A stretch of 64,000 nucleotides of DNA, from positions 1,675,667 through 1,739,666 of the forward strand of contig NZ_LT727828.1 in the NCBI RefSeq assembly GCF_900162685.1, written 5' to 3'. Below are positions 17,590-26,862 of the stretch, in pieces. Within the stretch, counting starts at the first letter, position 1. The number at the start of each line of letters is the position of its first letter. The notes below the pieces were generated by a model that worked only from the letters and a program-made list of their open reading frames with translations, had not been told where the DNA came from and made no database searches. Made by a program: the position numbers and the translations under genes. Source of the DNA: Terribacillus halophilus. GTDB taxonomy: Bacteria > Bacillota > Bacilli > Bacillales > Amphibacillaceae.

Positions 17590-18756
17590 ATGCGCTACTT
17601 AACTGCAGGTGAATCACATGGTAAACAGCTAACAACTATCCTAGAAGGTGTTCCTTCCTATTTACCGCTGACTGCCGCTGATATCAACGCTTCTTTGTTA
17701 GAGAGACAGAAGGGGCATGGCCGCGGAAAACGCATGCAAATCGAAAAAGACTTAGTTGATATTGTTGGCGGCGTGCGTCACGGATACACGCTTGGTTCGC
17801 CGATTGCTCTTGTCATTCATAACGATGATTTCAAGCATTGGATTGATGTAATGGGGGAAGACCCAGTTGAAGATCCGCAGGCAGTCCGCCGTATTGTCAG
17901 CCGTCCGAGGCCTGGACATGCTGATTTGAATGGAGCTTTAAAGTACGGCCATCGTGATATGCGAAATGTGCTGGAGAGATCTTCTGCTCGGGAGACTGCT
18001 GCACGCGTGGCAGCTGGAGCGGTTGCGAAGAAAATATTAGCAGAACTTGATATACATATTGTCGGCTATACAAAAGAAATAGCCGGTATCAAAGCTGCTG
18101 AGTATCCGGAATATACATACGAAGAAAGAAACACTATTTCCAGAGCTTCATCTGTGCGCAGTCTTGATCCAGAAGCTGCCGAAAAGATGGTGGTAGCAAT
18201 TGACCAAGCGAAAAAAGATGGTGACTCCATTGGTGGTGTCGTGGAAGTTTACGTAGAAGGTCTTCCAGCTGGAATTGGATCTTATGTTCATTATGATCGT
18301 AAGCTAGATGGACGAATTGCTGGAGCCGTATCGAGCATCAATGCATTCAAAGGTGTGGAATTCGGAATTGGTTTTGAAGCTGCTAGATTGCCAGGAAGTC
18401 AAGTGCATGATGAAATCGCATGGGAAGAAGAAAGAGGATATTACCGAAAGACAAATCGTCTTGGTGGTTTAGAAGGCGGGATGACTACGGGGATGCCGCT
18501 TGTCGTCAAAGGTGTCATGAAGCCTATTCCAACACTTTATAAACCATTGCAAAGCGTAGACATCGAGACGAAAGAGCCGTTCAATGCGAGTATCGAACGG
18601 TCCGACAGCTGTGCTGTACCAGCTGCTGCATTGGTAATGGAGCACGTTGTTGCATTTGAAATTGCAAAGGCGATTTTAGAACAGTTCCCGCATGATCAGT
18701 TTCCAAAGCTGCAAGAAGCGATCAAAAATTACCGGGAAGAAATCCGGGTGTTTTAA
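17590..18756 (+). CDS. aroC: Chorismate synthase
   Basis: The 388-residue FMN-dependent enzyme converts 5-enolpyruvylshikimate 3-phosphate to chorismate. The GESHG start motif, RxxGRGxRM region ([10 protein letters not shown]) and [10 protein letters not shown] block are present. It is the first gene of a tight six-gene aromatic operon. ACGGAGG precedes the ATG. In B. subtilis this gene is called aroF. Confidence 0.97.
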   Translation: MRYLTAGESHGKQLTTILEGVPSYLPLTAADINASLLERQKGHGRGKRMQIEKDLVDIVGGVRHGYTLGSPIALVIHNDDFKHWIDVMGEDPVEDPQAVRRIVSRPRPGHADLNGALKYGHRDMRNVLERSSARETAARVAAGAVAKKILAELDIHIVGYTKEIAGIKAAEYPEYTYEERNTISRASSVRSLDPEAAEKMVVAIDQAKKDGDSIGGVVEVYVEGLPAGIGSYVHYDRKLDGRIAGAVSSINAFKGVEFGIGFEAARLPGSQVHDEIAWEEERGYYRKTNRLGGLEGGMTTGMPLVVKGVMKPIPTLYKPLQSVDIETKEPFNASIERSDSCAVPAAALVMEHVVAFEIAKAILEQFPHDQFPKLQEAIKNYREEIRVF

Positions 18757-19835
18757 TGGAACAAATTACAGTCCAAGCAAGTCAGTCAAGTTACAACGTT
18801 TCTGTAGGGGCAGGTATCCGGCATAATCTAGCTGCATTCCTGCCAAAACCCTATCAGTCCGTATTTGTCGTGACGGACACTTCCATTGCCCCTCATTATC
18901 TGGACGAGTATGTAGCTTCGCTTCAGCCGGCAGCCAATGTTACGGTCAAGATTATTGAGCCGGGTGAGGCAGCGAAGAGCAAGGATATGTATTTTGAACT
19001 ATTAGACAGCATGTTCGAGGCAGGGCTGGACCGCAAAGCACTAGTCCTTGCACTCGGCGGCGGCGTGATTGGTGACTTAGCTGGTTTTGTCGCAAGTACG
19101 TATATGCGCGGTATCGACTTTGTTCAGCTTCCTACAACTATTCTTGCTCATGATTCCAGTGTTGGCGGGAAGGTGGCCATCAATCATGAAACGGGTAAGA
19201 ACCTAATTGGAAGTTTCTATCCGCCGACAGCTGTTGTTTACGATGTAGAAACAATTTCAACACTGCCAGAAAAAGAAGTGCGCAGCGGGTACGCTGAGTT
19301 AATGAAGGAAGCCTATATCGGTGATACAGATTTCCTGCATGAACTGCTTGAAAGAAAACAGCTCGATAAAGAAAACCAAGCACAGCTTATACGGGATTTA
19401 TCTCATGGTATTCAAGTGAAAACAAAAATTGTCGAAGCGGATGAGAAAGAAAAAGATCTGCGAAAGTTTTTAAACCTTGGTCATACACTTGGTCATGCTA
19501 TCGAAGCTGAAGCTGGTTACGGCACCTTTACACACGGAGAAGCAGTTGCCATCGGCATGTTGTTTGCCTTGGAATTAAGCGAAGAGAAATTTGGCACAGA
19601 CTTACAGCTGGATGCATTCCGCAGCTGGCTCGAACGAAATGAATACCCTTTACAATTACCTGAATTTTCAGCTGAAAGACTTATCAAAAGAATGCAGATG
19701 GATAAGAAGTCCGAGAACAAAGAAGTACATATGGTACTGCTGCGAGAAATCGGAAAGCCGGTAACAGAGAAGGTAGATCACGATACGCTTTCTCGTGCCG
19801 TTACATCTTTCCTTGAAAGGATGAGCCGAGCATGA
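18756..19835 (+). CDS. aroB: 3-dehydroquinate synthase
   Basis: The 359-residue NAD-dependent enzyme closes the first ring of the shikimate pathway. The motif LGGGVIGDLAGFVAS and the metal-ligand region NLGHTLGHAIE are present. Its ATG overlaps the aroC stop by one base, so translation is likely coupled. Confidence 0.97.
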   Translation: MEQITVQASQSSYNVSVGAGIRHNLAAFLPKPYQSVFVVTDTSIAPHYLDEYVASLQPAANVTVKIIEPGEAAKSKDMYFELLDSMFEAGLDRKALVLALGGGVIGDLAGFVASTYMRGIDFVQLPTTILAHDSSVGGKVAINHETGKNLIGSFYPPTAVVYDVETISTLPEKEVRSGYAELMKEAYIGDTDFLHELLERKQLDKENQAQLIRDLSHGIQVKTKIVEADEKEKDLRKFLNLGHTLGHAIEAEAGYGTFTHGEAVAIGMLFALELSEEKFGTDLQLDAFRSWLERNEYPLQLPEFSAERLIKRMQMDKKSENKEVHMVLLREIGKPVTEKVDHDTLSRAVTSFLERMSRA

Positions 19836-20206
19836 TACGTGGAGTCCGCGGGGCAACGACTGTACAGGAGAATGAGGAGGAACAAATAATTGAAGCAACA
19901 GCAGCTATGCTAGAAGAAATGGTATCCAAGAACAACATCGAACCTGAAGATGTTGTACAAGTGTTAATTTCGGCAACGCCTGATCTAACGAAAACGTTCC
20001 CGGCAAAGGCATTGCGTTTGTTTCGCGATGACTGGACATATGTTCCTGTCATGTGCATGCAAGAGCTTGCTATCGAGAGCGGCCTGTCAAAATGTATTCG
20101 AGTCATGCTGACAGCAAATACGGATTTGTCACAGCCGGATATTCATCACGTTTACCACGGGCAAGCAATCAAGTTGCGTCCAGACCTAAAGGAGGAGCAT
20201 CAATGA
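19832..20206 (+). CDS. aroH: Chorismate mutase, AroH type
   Basis: The 124-residue trimeric-type mutase converts chorismate to prephenate. Active-site equivalents are visible: Arg6 in IRGVRGATT, the Cys/Glu pair in VMCMQELAI, and an Arg in CIRVML. It overlaps aroB by four bases. In B. subtilis trpEDCFBA follows aroH, but here hisC begins directly at the aroH stop codon. Confidence 0.96.
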   Translation: MIRGVRGATTVQENEEEQIIEATAAMLEEMVSKNNIEPEDVVQVLISATPDLTKTFPAKALRLFRDDWTYVPVMCMQELAIESGLSKCIRVMLTANTDLSQPDIHHVYHGQAIKLRPDLKEEHQ

Positions 20207-21303
20207 AAGCAAAACAGATATTAAATGAATTGACAGCCTACAAACCAGGAAAGCCGATGGAAGAAGTTCGTAAAGAATTCGGATTGAAACGAATTGTAAA
20301 ACTAGCTTCCAACGAAAATCCGTATGGTTTTTCTGCAAAAGTAAGAGAGGCGCTGCCAACTTTTGCTGATGAGCAGGAGATTTACCCCGATGGTTACGGT
20401 ACAGCACTGAAGGAAAAGCTGGCAGCATGTTTTGGTGTTAATCTGGATCAGCTTGTATTGGGTGCTGGCTCCGATGAAATTATTATGATGCTTTGCCGTA
20501 CTTTCCTTGCGCCTGGGTTAAACACCGTAATGGCACATCCATCTTTCTCTCAATATCCGCATCATGCTCTAATTGAAGGGGCAGAAGTCCGGTCCATTGA
20601 AACAATAAATGGATTCCATGATCTGCCCGCAATGCTGGATGCAATCGATGAAAAAACGGGTATCGTATGGTTGTGTACGCCAAACAACCCAACTGGCAAC
20701 CATATTAGCAAAGCCGATTTTGAGAACTTCATTCGCCAGGTTCCTCCGGAAGTGCTTGTTGTAGCTGATGAAGCTTACATCGAATTCTTGGAAACAGATG
20801 ATTATTTTGACACATTAGCTGCCCTAGATACATATCCGAATTTACTAACGCTTCGGACTTTTTCAAAAGCATATGGATTAGCTGCCCTTCGTGTCGGTTA
20901 TGGGATTGGTCATCCGGATGTGATCCATAAAATAAATGTGGTCAGAAGTCCATTCAACAATACTACCATCGCTCAAAAAGCCGCCATTGTCGCACTTGAT
21001 GATCAGCAGTTCATAAAAGAATCAATTGCTAAGAACAATCAAGTAAAACATAGTTTCTTAGCATTCTGTGATGCTCATCACATCAAGTACTTTGAATCAC
21101 ATACAAACTTTGTCTTAATCTATGACTTGCCTGTTAGCGGAGATGAACTGTTCCAGCATATGCTGTCCAAAGGGTATATTATCCGTTCCGGTGATGCGCT
21201 CGGCATTCCGAACAGTGTCCGCATCACGATTGGCAATGAAAAAGATATGACAGACTTTACTGTATTGCTCGACCAATACCTGACTAGTGTGAAAGAAAGC
21301 TAA
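20203..21303 (+). CDS. hisC: Histidinol-phosphate / aromatic aminotransferase
   Basis: The ATG at 20203 overlaps the aroH stop and follows AAAGGAGGAG; the protein is 366 residues. It is a fold-type I PLP enzyme with NNPTGN at 161-166 and the Schiff-base lysine in TFSKAYG (Lys222). In bacilli HisC serves both histidine synthesis and phenylalanine/tyrosine transamination, which explains its place between aroH and tyrA. Confidence 0.95.
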   Translation: MKAKQILNELTAYKPGKPMEEVRKEFGLKRIVKLASNENPYGFSAKVREALPTFADEQEIYPDGYGTALKEKLAACFGVNLDQLVLGAGSDEIIMMLCRTFLAPGLNTVMAHPSFSQYPHHALIEGAEVRSIETINGFHDLPAMLDAIDEKTGIVWLCTPNNPTGNHISKADFENFIRQVPPEVLVVADEAYIEFLETDDYFDTLAALDTYPNLLTLRTFSKAYGLAALRVGYGIGHPDVIHKINVVRSPFNNTTIAQKAAIVALDDQQFIKESIAKNNQVKHSFLAFCDAHHIKYFESHTNFVLIYDLPVSGDELFQHMLSKGYIIRSGDALGIPNSVRITIGNEKDMTDFTVLLDQYLTSVKES

Positions 21304-21304
21304 A

Positions 21305-22402
21305 ATGGAGACCGTTGTAATTGCAGGACTCGGTTTAATTGGCGGCTCACTTGCTCGAAATATTCACATGCATCAAGATGTCCATCTAATTGGAGTGGAC
21401 CAGCGGGAAAGTACATTGGCATATGCACTTCAGCATCAAATTATTGATGAAGCAATGACTTCCTTTCAAGAAGCTGCCAGTAAGGCTGACATTATTCTGT
21501 TAGCAGCTCCTGTTTCCAAATCTGTTGAGCTGCTTCTGCAGCTCGACAGTATGGATTTGCAAAAGGACGTGTTAGTTACAGACGTTTCTTCTGTTAAGGG
21601 GCCGATATTTCAGCAGGCAGCTGCTATGCGCTCGGATAAAATAACATTTGTCGGCGGTCATCCGATGGCTGGTTCTCATAAACATGGCATTGAAGCCTCC
21701 AAGGCGCATCTTTTTGAAAACGCGATTTATGTGATGACACCGGTGCAGCAAGCAACCGATGTGCATATTGACAGGCTGAAACAACTGTTATCTGGAACGA
21801 AAAGTACGTTTATCACGTTAACGGCGGAGGAGCATGACGAGATGACAGGCGTTGTCTCACATTTTCCGCATCTGATTGCATCTGCACTCGTCCAGCAAGC
21901 GAAAAAATGGGAAGTGAAACATAGCTTTTTGCCAAAGCTTGCCGCAGGAGGATTTCGGGATATTACACGTATTGCTTCTAGTAATCCGGGCATGTGGCAG
22001 GATATTTTCTTCCAAAACAAAGAAAAAATAGCCGTGCTTCTAGATGATTGGATAGAGGAAATGCAAACTCTTCGTACACTTCTTGCGGAGGATAATCGTG
22101 ATGAAATTCATACGTATCTTACCGATGCAAAAAAATATCGAGATGGACTAGAACCTCGGAAAAAAGGTGCCATCCCAGGTTATTTTGATTTATACGTCGA
22201 CATTACTGATCAGCCAGGTGCCATGCAAAAAGTACTTGCTATCATAGCGGATGCTGGCTTGAGCATTGTCAACATTCAAATACTCGAACTTCGCGAAGGG
22301 CTGACAGGTGTGCTTCGTCTCAGCTTTGCGGAACAAAAGATGCAGCTGAAGGCAAAAGGTGTTTTGGAAGTATTCGGCTACGAAGTGAAGATACAAGATT
22401 AA
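21305..22402 (+). CDS. tyrA: Prephenate dehydrogenase with ACT domain
   Basis: The 365-residue enzyme oxidises prephenate to 4-hydroxyphenylpyruvate. The NAD-binding GLGLIGGSLA is at the N-terminus, GGHPMAGSHKHG in the middle, and a C-terminal ACT domain (about 295-365, YVDITDQPGAM) probably mediates tyrosine feedback. It begins two bases after hisC. Confidence 0.95.
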   Translation: METVVIAGLGLIGGSLARNIHMHQDVHLIGVDQRESTLAYALQHQIIDEAMTSFQEAASKADIILLAAPVSKSVELLLQLDSMDLQKDVLVTDVSSVKGPIFQQAAAMRSDKITFVGGHPMAGSHKHGIEASKAHLFENAIYVMTPVQQATDVHIDRLKQLLSGTKSTFITLTAEEHDEMTGVVSHFPHLIASALVQQAKKWEVKHSFLPKLAAGGFRDITRIASSNPGMWQDIFFQNKEKIAVLLDDWIEEMQTLRTLLAEDNRDEIHTYLTDAKKYRDGLEPRKKGAIPGYFDLYVDITDQPGAMQKVLAIIADAGLSIVNIQILELREGLTGVLRLSFAEQKMQLKAKGVLEVFGYEVKIQD

Positions 22403-22415
22403 AAGGATGATAGAA

Positions 22416-23708
22416 TTGACAAATATAAAACTGCAGCCGGCTGCAAAAGAACTTACTGGAACTATTACTGTTCCAGGTGATAAGTCGATTTCACATCGAA
22501 GCATTATTTTTGGGGCACTTGCAAAAGGCCGGACAACTGTTCGTCATTTTCTGGACGGAGAGGATTGTCTCCGGACAATTGATGCGTTTCGAGCGCTCGG
22601 TGTATCGATTGAGCAAGAAGGAAATACGGTTATCATCAACAGTGACGGGAAAGATAGCTTTAAAGAACCAACCGTACCGATTAACTTTGGCAACTCTGGC
22701 ACTACTGCCCGCCTGCTGCTTGGCGTATTTGCAGCATTGCCATTTCACATTACTGCATATGGTGATGAATCTTTGACGAAAAGGCCAATGGATCGTGTTG
22801 TGCTTCCTTTACGGCAAATGGGTGCAAAAATCAACGGGCGCGAAGAAGGGAAATTTTTACCTTTGGCAGTTGATGGACAAAAGCTATCTAAACTGACTTA
22901 TCATACGCCAGTCAAAAGTGCACAAGTGAAATCAGCATTATTATTGGCGGGTTTATTAGCGGAAGGCGAGACAAAGATATCGGAGGACGTGAAAACAAGA
23001 GACCATACGGAACAGATGCTCACTAGCTTTGGTGCGCAAGTTGATGTAAATGGGACGACTGTTACCATTCGGGGGGGACAGACACTGCGAGCAGCTGATG
23101 TGTACGTGCCGGGTGATATTTCCTCGGCCGCGTTCTTCTTGGTGGCCGCATGTCTTGTGCCTGGCAGTCACGTCACCTTAAAGAATGTCGGACTTAATTC
23201 AACACGAACTGGCATTTTGGATGTGATGCAATCCATGGACGCTGCGATAGAAATTCAAGAGCACCAGACTGAAGCAGGGGAAAAGATTGGTGATATTACA
23301 GTCCGATACGGTTCTTTGAAAGGAACAGAAATCGGGGGCGATGTTATTCCGCGTCTGATTGATGAGCTGCCGATCTTAGCTTTGCTTGCAACACAGGCAG
23401 AAGGGGAAACAGTTATTAAGGATGCCGAAGAGCTGCGCTACAAAGAAAGTGATCGTATTGAAGCAATCGCCAGCACGCTGCGAAGTTTCGGAGCAGAATT
23501 GGACACGACGCCGGATGGACTTGTGATCAAGGGAAATCAAACACTGCAAGGAACCGAAGCCGACTCTTTTGGTGATCATCGTATTGGGATGATGATTAGT
23601 ATTGCCAGCTTAATTGCCAATGGAGAAACGAATTTAAAGAATGCGGACAGTATCAACATCTCTTACCCGGCTTTCTTTAACGACTTAAAAATGCTTCAAA
23701 ATAGATAA
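22416..23708 (+). CDS. aroA: 5-enolpyruvylshikimate-3-phosphate synthase
   Basis: The TTG at 22416 is chosen since AAAAGGA lies eight bases upstream, while the ATG at 22407 overlaps that site. The protein is 430 residues, with PGDKSISHR near the N-terminus, GNSGTTARLL, and YKESDRI near the C-terminus. It condenses shikimate 3-phosphate with phosphoenolpyruvate. It is the last gene of the operon (named aroE in B. subtilis) and is followed by a terminator. Confidence 0.95.
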   Translation: MTNIKLQPAAKELTGTITVPGDKSISHRSIIFGALAKGRTTVRHFLDGEDCLRTIDAFRALGVSIEQEGNTVIINSDGKDSFKEPTVPINFGNSGTTARLLLGVFAALPFHITAYGDESLTKRPMDRVVLPLRQMGAKINGREEGKFLPLAVDGQKLSKLTYHTPVKSAQVKSALLLAGLLAEGETKISEDVKTRDHTEQMLTSFGAQVDVNGTTVTIRGGQTLRAADVYVPGDISSAAFFLVAACLVPGSHVTLKNVGLNSTRTGILDVMQSMDAAIEIQEHQTEAGEKIGDITVRYGSLKGTEIGGDVIPRLIDELPILALLATQAEGETVIKDAEELRYKESDRIEAIASTLRSFGAELDTTPDGLVIKGNQTLQGTEADSFGDHRIGMMISIASLIANGETNLKNADSINISYPAFFNDLKMLQNR

Positions 23709-23709
23709 T

Positions 23710-23743
23710 GTCTGATTCCCTTTTAGGGGAATCAGGCTTTTTT
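23710..23743 (+). terminator. Terminator of the aromatic operon
   Basis: CTGATTCCC and GGGAATCAG form a perfect 9-bp stem followed by CTTTTTT. Confidence 0.92.
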
Positions 23744-23827
23744 GCTGTGCGTAAACACTAGCTATAGGTTACACTGAAGAAAGAAGCAAAAGCCGATAGG
23801 CGTTTTAAATAGAAGGAAGTGTTTAGA

Positions 23828-25081
23828 ATGGAAGAATTAAGTAAAGCAATAACTCTTATGGAAAATGACAAACCTCAAGAAGCAGTCGATACGTTGGAAG
23901 CGTATTTGCCTTCTGCAAGTGAAGAAGAAAAGTTCACGATAGCGGAACTGTATATACAGTGGGGACTGCACGAAGAAGCAAAAACTGTTTTGCTGCAATT
24001 GGAGCAGATGTTTCCGGACGAAATGGAACTCAAAATGATGCTTGCTGAATTGTTTATTGATTTAAATGAAGATCAAGAAGCAATCGATAAGCTAGATCAA
24101 ATTGTGGAAGATGAAGAATTTTATGTTCCTGCTCAAATGCAGCTTGCCGATTTATATGAGGCACAAGGATTATTTGAAGTTGCAGAACAGAAGCTGCTTG
24201 CAGCAAAACGCTTCGATCCATCAGAGCCGGTGCTCGATTTAGCGTTAGGAGAACTTGCTTTATCTACTGGTTCTTATTTGAAGGCAATTACGTATTATGA
24301 AAAGGTATACGAAATACAAACAGCAATGGGTGATATTGATATCGCGCTCCGACTTGCAGAAGCGTATGCAGCTACCGGTGAATTTGAAAAGGCTTTGACT
24401 TACTACCAAGAAACAGATGTAGATGACGTGGAACAGCTGTTCAGCTATGGTTTTACAGCTTTCAAATTATCCAGATACGATATTGCAATCAGTACGTGGG
24501 AAAAGTTAGTCAAGCAAGAACCTGATTATCTTTCTGTCTATGAATACTTAGCAAAAGCGTATGAAGAAGAAGGTTTGATGGAAAAAGCATTTGAAACGGC
24601 AGAAAAAGGGTTGTCATTGGATGAGTTTAACCAGAAGCTGTACTTTACAGCAGGCCGTCTTGCTAGACAGCTTGGAAAGAATGACCGCAGCTATTACCTT
24701 GTACGTCATGCAATTGCGCTCGATCCAGGTTATAAAGAAGCCGTTCTTTATCTGATTGAGAACTTCAAGTTAGATGAAGACCATGAAGCAATCATTGAAT
24801 TATTGACGCACGTATTGGATACAGATGAAGAAGATGCCGCTTATCGATGGGAATTGGCACGCGCCTATAATGAAACAGAATCGTTTGAAGAGGCATTAAA
24901 CGCTTATGGGGAAGCATATACTAACTTCAAAGATGATAGCGATTTTCTAAAAGAATATGGATATTTCTTATTAGAAGAAGGGAGGATGCAACAGGCTGTC
25001 GAAATACTAAAAGAGTATCTTCGTTTGGAGCCATCTGATATCGAAGTGGAAGAGAATATCAATCGGCTCTTGTCTCAATAA
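23828..25081 (+). CDS. ypiA: Tetratricopeptide-repeat protein YpiA
   Basis: The ATG at 23828, after AGAAGGAAG, gives 417 residues, close to B. subtilis YpiA (423). About ten TPR-like helical repeats cover nearly the whole acidic protein, with signatures such as ALTYYQET, KAYEEEGLMEKA and YGEAY. There is no signal peptide or catalytic motif, so it is a cytosolic scaffold. The neighbour ypiB encodes ReoY; a joint role in control of MurA proteolysis is inferred from that context. Confidence 0.85.
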   Translation: MEELSKAITLMENDKPQEAVDTLEAYLPSASEEEKFTIAELYIQWGLHEEAKTVLLQLEQMFPDEMELKMMLAELFIDLNEDQEAIDKLDQIVEDEEFYVPAQMQLADLYEAQGLFEVAEQKLLAAKRFDPSEPVLDLALGELALSTGSYLKAITYYEKVYEIQTAMGDIDIALRLAEAYAATGEFEKALTYYQETDVDDVEQLFSYGFTAFKLSRYDIAISTWEKLVKQEPDYLSVYEYLAKAYEEEGLMEKAFETAEKGLSLDEFNQKLYFTAGRLARQLGKNDRSYYLVRHAIALDPGYKEAVLYLIENFKLDEDHEAIIELLTHVLDTDEEDAAYRWELARAYNETESFEEALNAYGEAYTNFKDDSDFLKEYGYFLLEEGRMQQAVEILKEYLRLEPSDIEVEENINRLLSQ

Positions 25082-25125
25082 ATGTATTGAATTGAAATCA
25101 TTTCGCTTTCTGGGAGGGGGCACAT

Positions 25126-25695
25126 ATGCATATTTCCGTTACCATGCAGGATAAGAAAACGTTCATTCGCTGGTTCTTAGACAATTACCAATTGAAGCGC
25201 AGGGAAAGTGTCTGGATCTTGAATTACTTAATCAATCATGATTCATTTCTTGATAATGTTCATTTTATTCGTGAAGCAAGATTCAGTCCCAGAGGAATCA
25301 TCATATCAGCCCATTGTTCAGAGGAAGTACCATTCCGGTTTTATAAAGACAATATTGTCACAACTGATGCGGAGAAATCATTCCATGATATTCGCATGAA
25401 CAAGAAAGACCCTGTTTATATTCAACTCAATTTCAAGAATGCCAATCAAAGCATGGAATATGTTGCGGTACTGGAAGACAATCCTTTCTTGCCGGAAGAT
25501 CATTATGTAACAAAAGAAGACCGTCAGCTGGCAACGAGACTTCTTGATGCATCACACTTTCAATACAAAAAGAGAAAGTTGCAAGAAGCGATTGATTTAG
25601 CGCTTGATAAGAGAGATGAGAAGAAATTCCGCTTGCTTAGCAGGGCAATGAAACAATTGAAAGAAGAAGAAGGAAACTTAATTGAACACATTTAA
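25126..25695 (+). CDS. reoY: ReoY/YpiB (UPF0302), regulator of MurA degradation
   Basis: The 189-residue protein matches the UPF0302 family: KKTFIRWFLDNYQLKRRESV at the N-terminus, FNIxDAExxFHDIRMN-like VTTDAEKSFHDIRMN and a basic C-terminal IDEYK-type helix (ALDKRDEKKF). In Listeria and Bacillus ReoY works with ReoM and ClpCP to control turnover of MurA, the first committed enzyme of peptidoglycan synthesis. GGGAGGGGG precedes the ATG. A terminator follows directly, where B. subtilis continues with ypiF-qcrABC. Confidence 0.88.
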   Translation: MHISVTMQDKKTFIRWFLDNYQLKRRESVWILNYLINHDSFLDNVHFIREARFSPRGIIISAHCSEEVPFRFYKDNIVTTDAEKSFHDIRMNKKDPVYIQLNFKNANQSMEYVAVLEDNPFLPEDHYVTKEDRQLATRLLDASHFQYKKRKLQEAIDLALDKRDEKKFRLLSRAMKQLKEEEGNLIEHI

Positions 25696-25698
25696 ATT

Positions 25699-25725
25699 GA
25701 TGCGCAGATTTGCGCATCTTTTTTC
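25699..25725 (+). terminator. Terminator after reoY
   Basis: GATGCGCA and TGCGCATC enclose four bases and precede a T run. Confidence 0.92.
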
Positions 25726-25814
25726 TTGTTTCTATTTTAATTATTCAGATAGACAAGAAATTATCTGCTAAAATAGAAAAGTAATACATAACAGTTTTAG
25801 GGAAGGACGCGTCT

Positions 25815-26396
25815 ATGATCTATCAGCTTCTTTTTCATCGGTACATAATCATGCTTTTATTTCTAGTTAACCTATTCGGAACAATATACGGTTATATATG
25901 GTACGGCTGGCAGCTCGAATTAACCCCGGCTGTATTTCTGCCTTTTGTTCCAGACAGTCCGACAGCCAGTCTCTTTTTCACTATATTCTTAGGACTGCTG
26001 CTTGTTGGAAAGCACAATGGCTATATTGAGGCACTTGCTGTTGTTTCATTATTTAAGTATGGCATCTGGGCGGTTGTCATGAACCTGCTGACACTCGCTA
26101 TGAATGGATCGCTTTCTGGGCAAGGGTACATGCTGATTGCGTCTCATTTGGCGATGGCAGTTCAAGGATTGCTTTATGCTCCGCTTTATAAAGTGAAGCT
26201 TCAGCACTTAGCTGTTGCAGCTATCGTCGTTCTGCATAATGATATCATTGATTATGTGTTTGACATGATGCCGATCTATGGAAGGCTGACAGCAGATTAT
26301 GGTAACGAAATTGGTTATTTTACGTTCTGGCTGAGCATCGTCTCCATTATGGTCGGATATGCTGCCACACAGCGGAAAGATAATTCTGTCAATTGA
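25815..26396 (+). CDS. ypjA: DUF1405 integral membrane protein YpjA
   Basis: The 193-residue protein has about six predicted membrane spans, with the family motif GxIYGYxWYxxQL near the N-terminus and VGKHNGYIEALA in the middle. Its function is unknown. In B. subtilis ypjA follows qcrC and precedes ypjB; only the latter relation is kept. The ATG follows AGGGAAGGACG. Confidence 0.85.
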   Translation: MIYQLLFHRYIIMLLFLVNLFGTIYGYIWYGWQLELTPAVFLPFVPDSPTASLFFTIFLGLLLVGKHNGYIEALAVVSLFKYGIWAVVMNLLTLAMNGSLSGQGYMLIASHLAMAVQGLLYAPLYKVKLQHLAVAAIVVLHNDIIDYVFDMMPIYGRLTADYGNEIGYFTFWLSIVSIMVGYAATQRKDNSVN

Positions 26397-26466
26397 GGCG
26401 TATGTTGTCATACAACTAATCATTACTGCATAGCCTGTAGGAACACCTAAAAAAGAGGGGATGCTG

Positions 26467-26790
26467 ATGAAAAAGCTGCTTCTCGTCATTGTTGTTCTGA
26501 CAGCCTCTTTTTTTATCGTTGCCAACGTTACTAATTTCCTGCAGCCATCGCGTACAGAGGCACAATCGTCATCTTACGACAATTTAAATCAAACGTTTGA
26601 CCAACAAGATTATGCGCTGCCTGCGTATTTGTACACTGTCACTGTCCCGGAAAAAAGCAGTTATGATACAACAAAGTTCTGGGGAATACTTTGTATTAGT
26701 GCGAGCATTGTCGGCACATTGGTTTATGTCGGCTATAAAAAATACCGAGCAGAAAATGACAAAAGTGTGAACAGGGACCGTAATAGTTGA
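26467..26790 (+). CDS. Short membrane protein in the ypjB position
   Basis: The ATG at 26467, seven bases after GAGGGG, gives 107 residues: a signal-like hydrophobic N-terminus (1-20), a polar middle rich in S, Q and Y, one C-terminal membrane span (TTKFWGILCISASIVGTLVY) and a basic end. B. subtilis YpjB (about 264 residues, sporulation-linked) has the same plan of N-terminal signal and C-terminal anchor next to ypjA. This copy would be less than half that length, so it is either a reduced YpjB or an unrelated protein. Confidence 0.6.
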   Translation: MKKLLLVIVVLTASFFIVANVTNFLQPSRTEAQSSSYDNLNQTFDQQDYALPAYLYTVTVPEKSSYDTTKFWGILCISASIVGTLVYVGYKKYRAENDKSVNRDRNS

Positions 26791-26862
26791 TTTTTTTCGA
26801 AATCTTGACTAAAATTGACCTTAATAAGTTGTTCCATAAACCATTTTACGGAGGAATGCATA

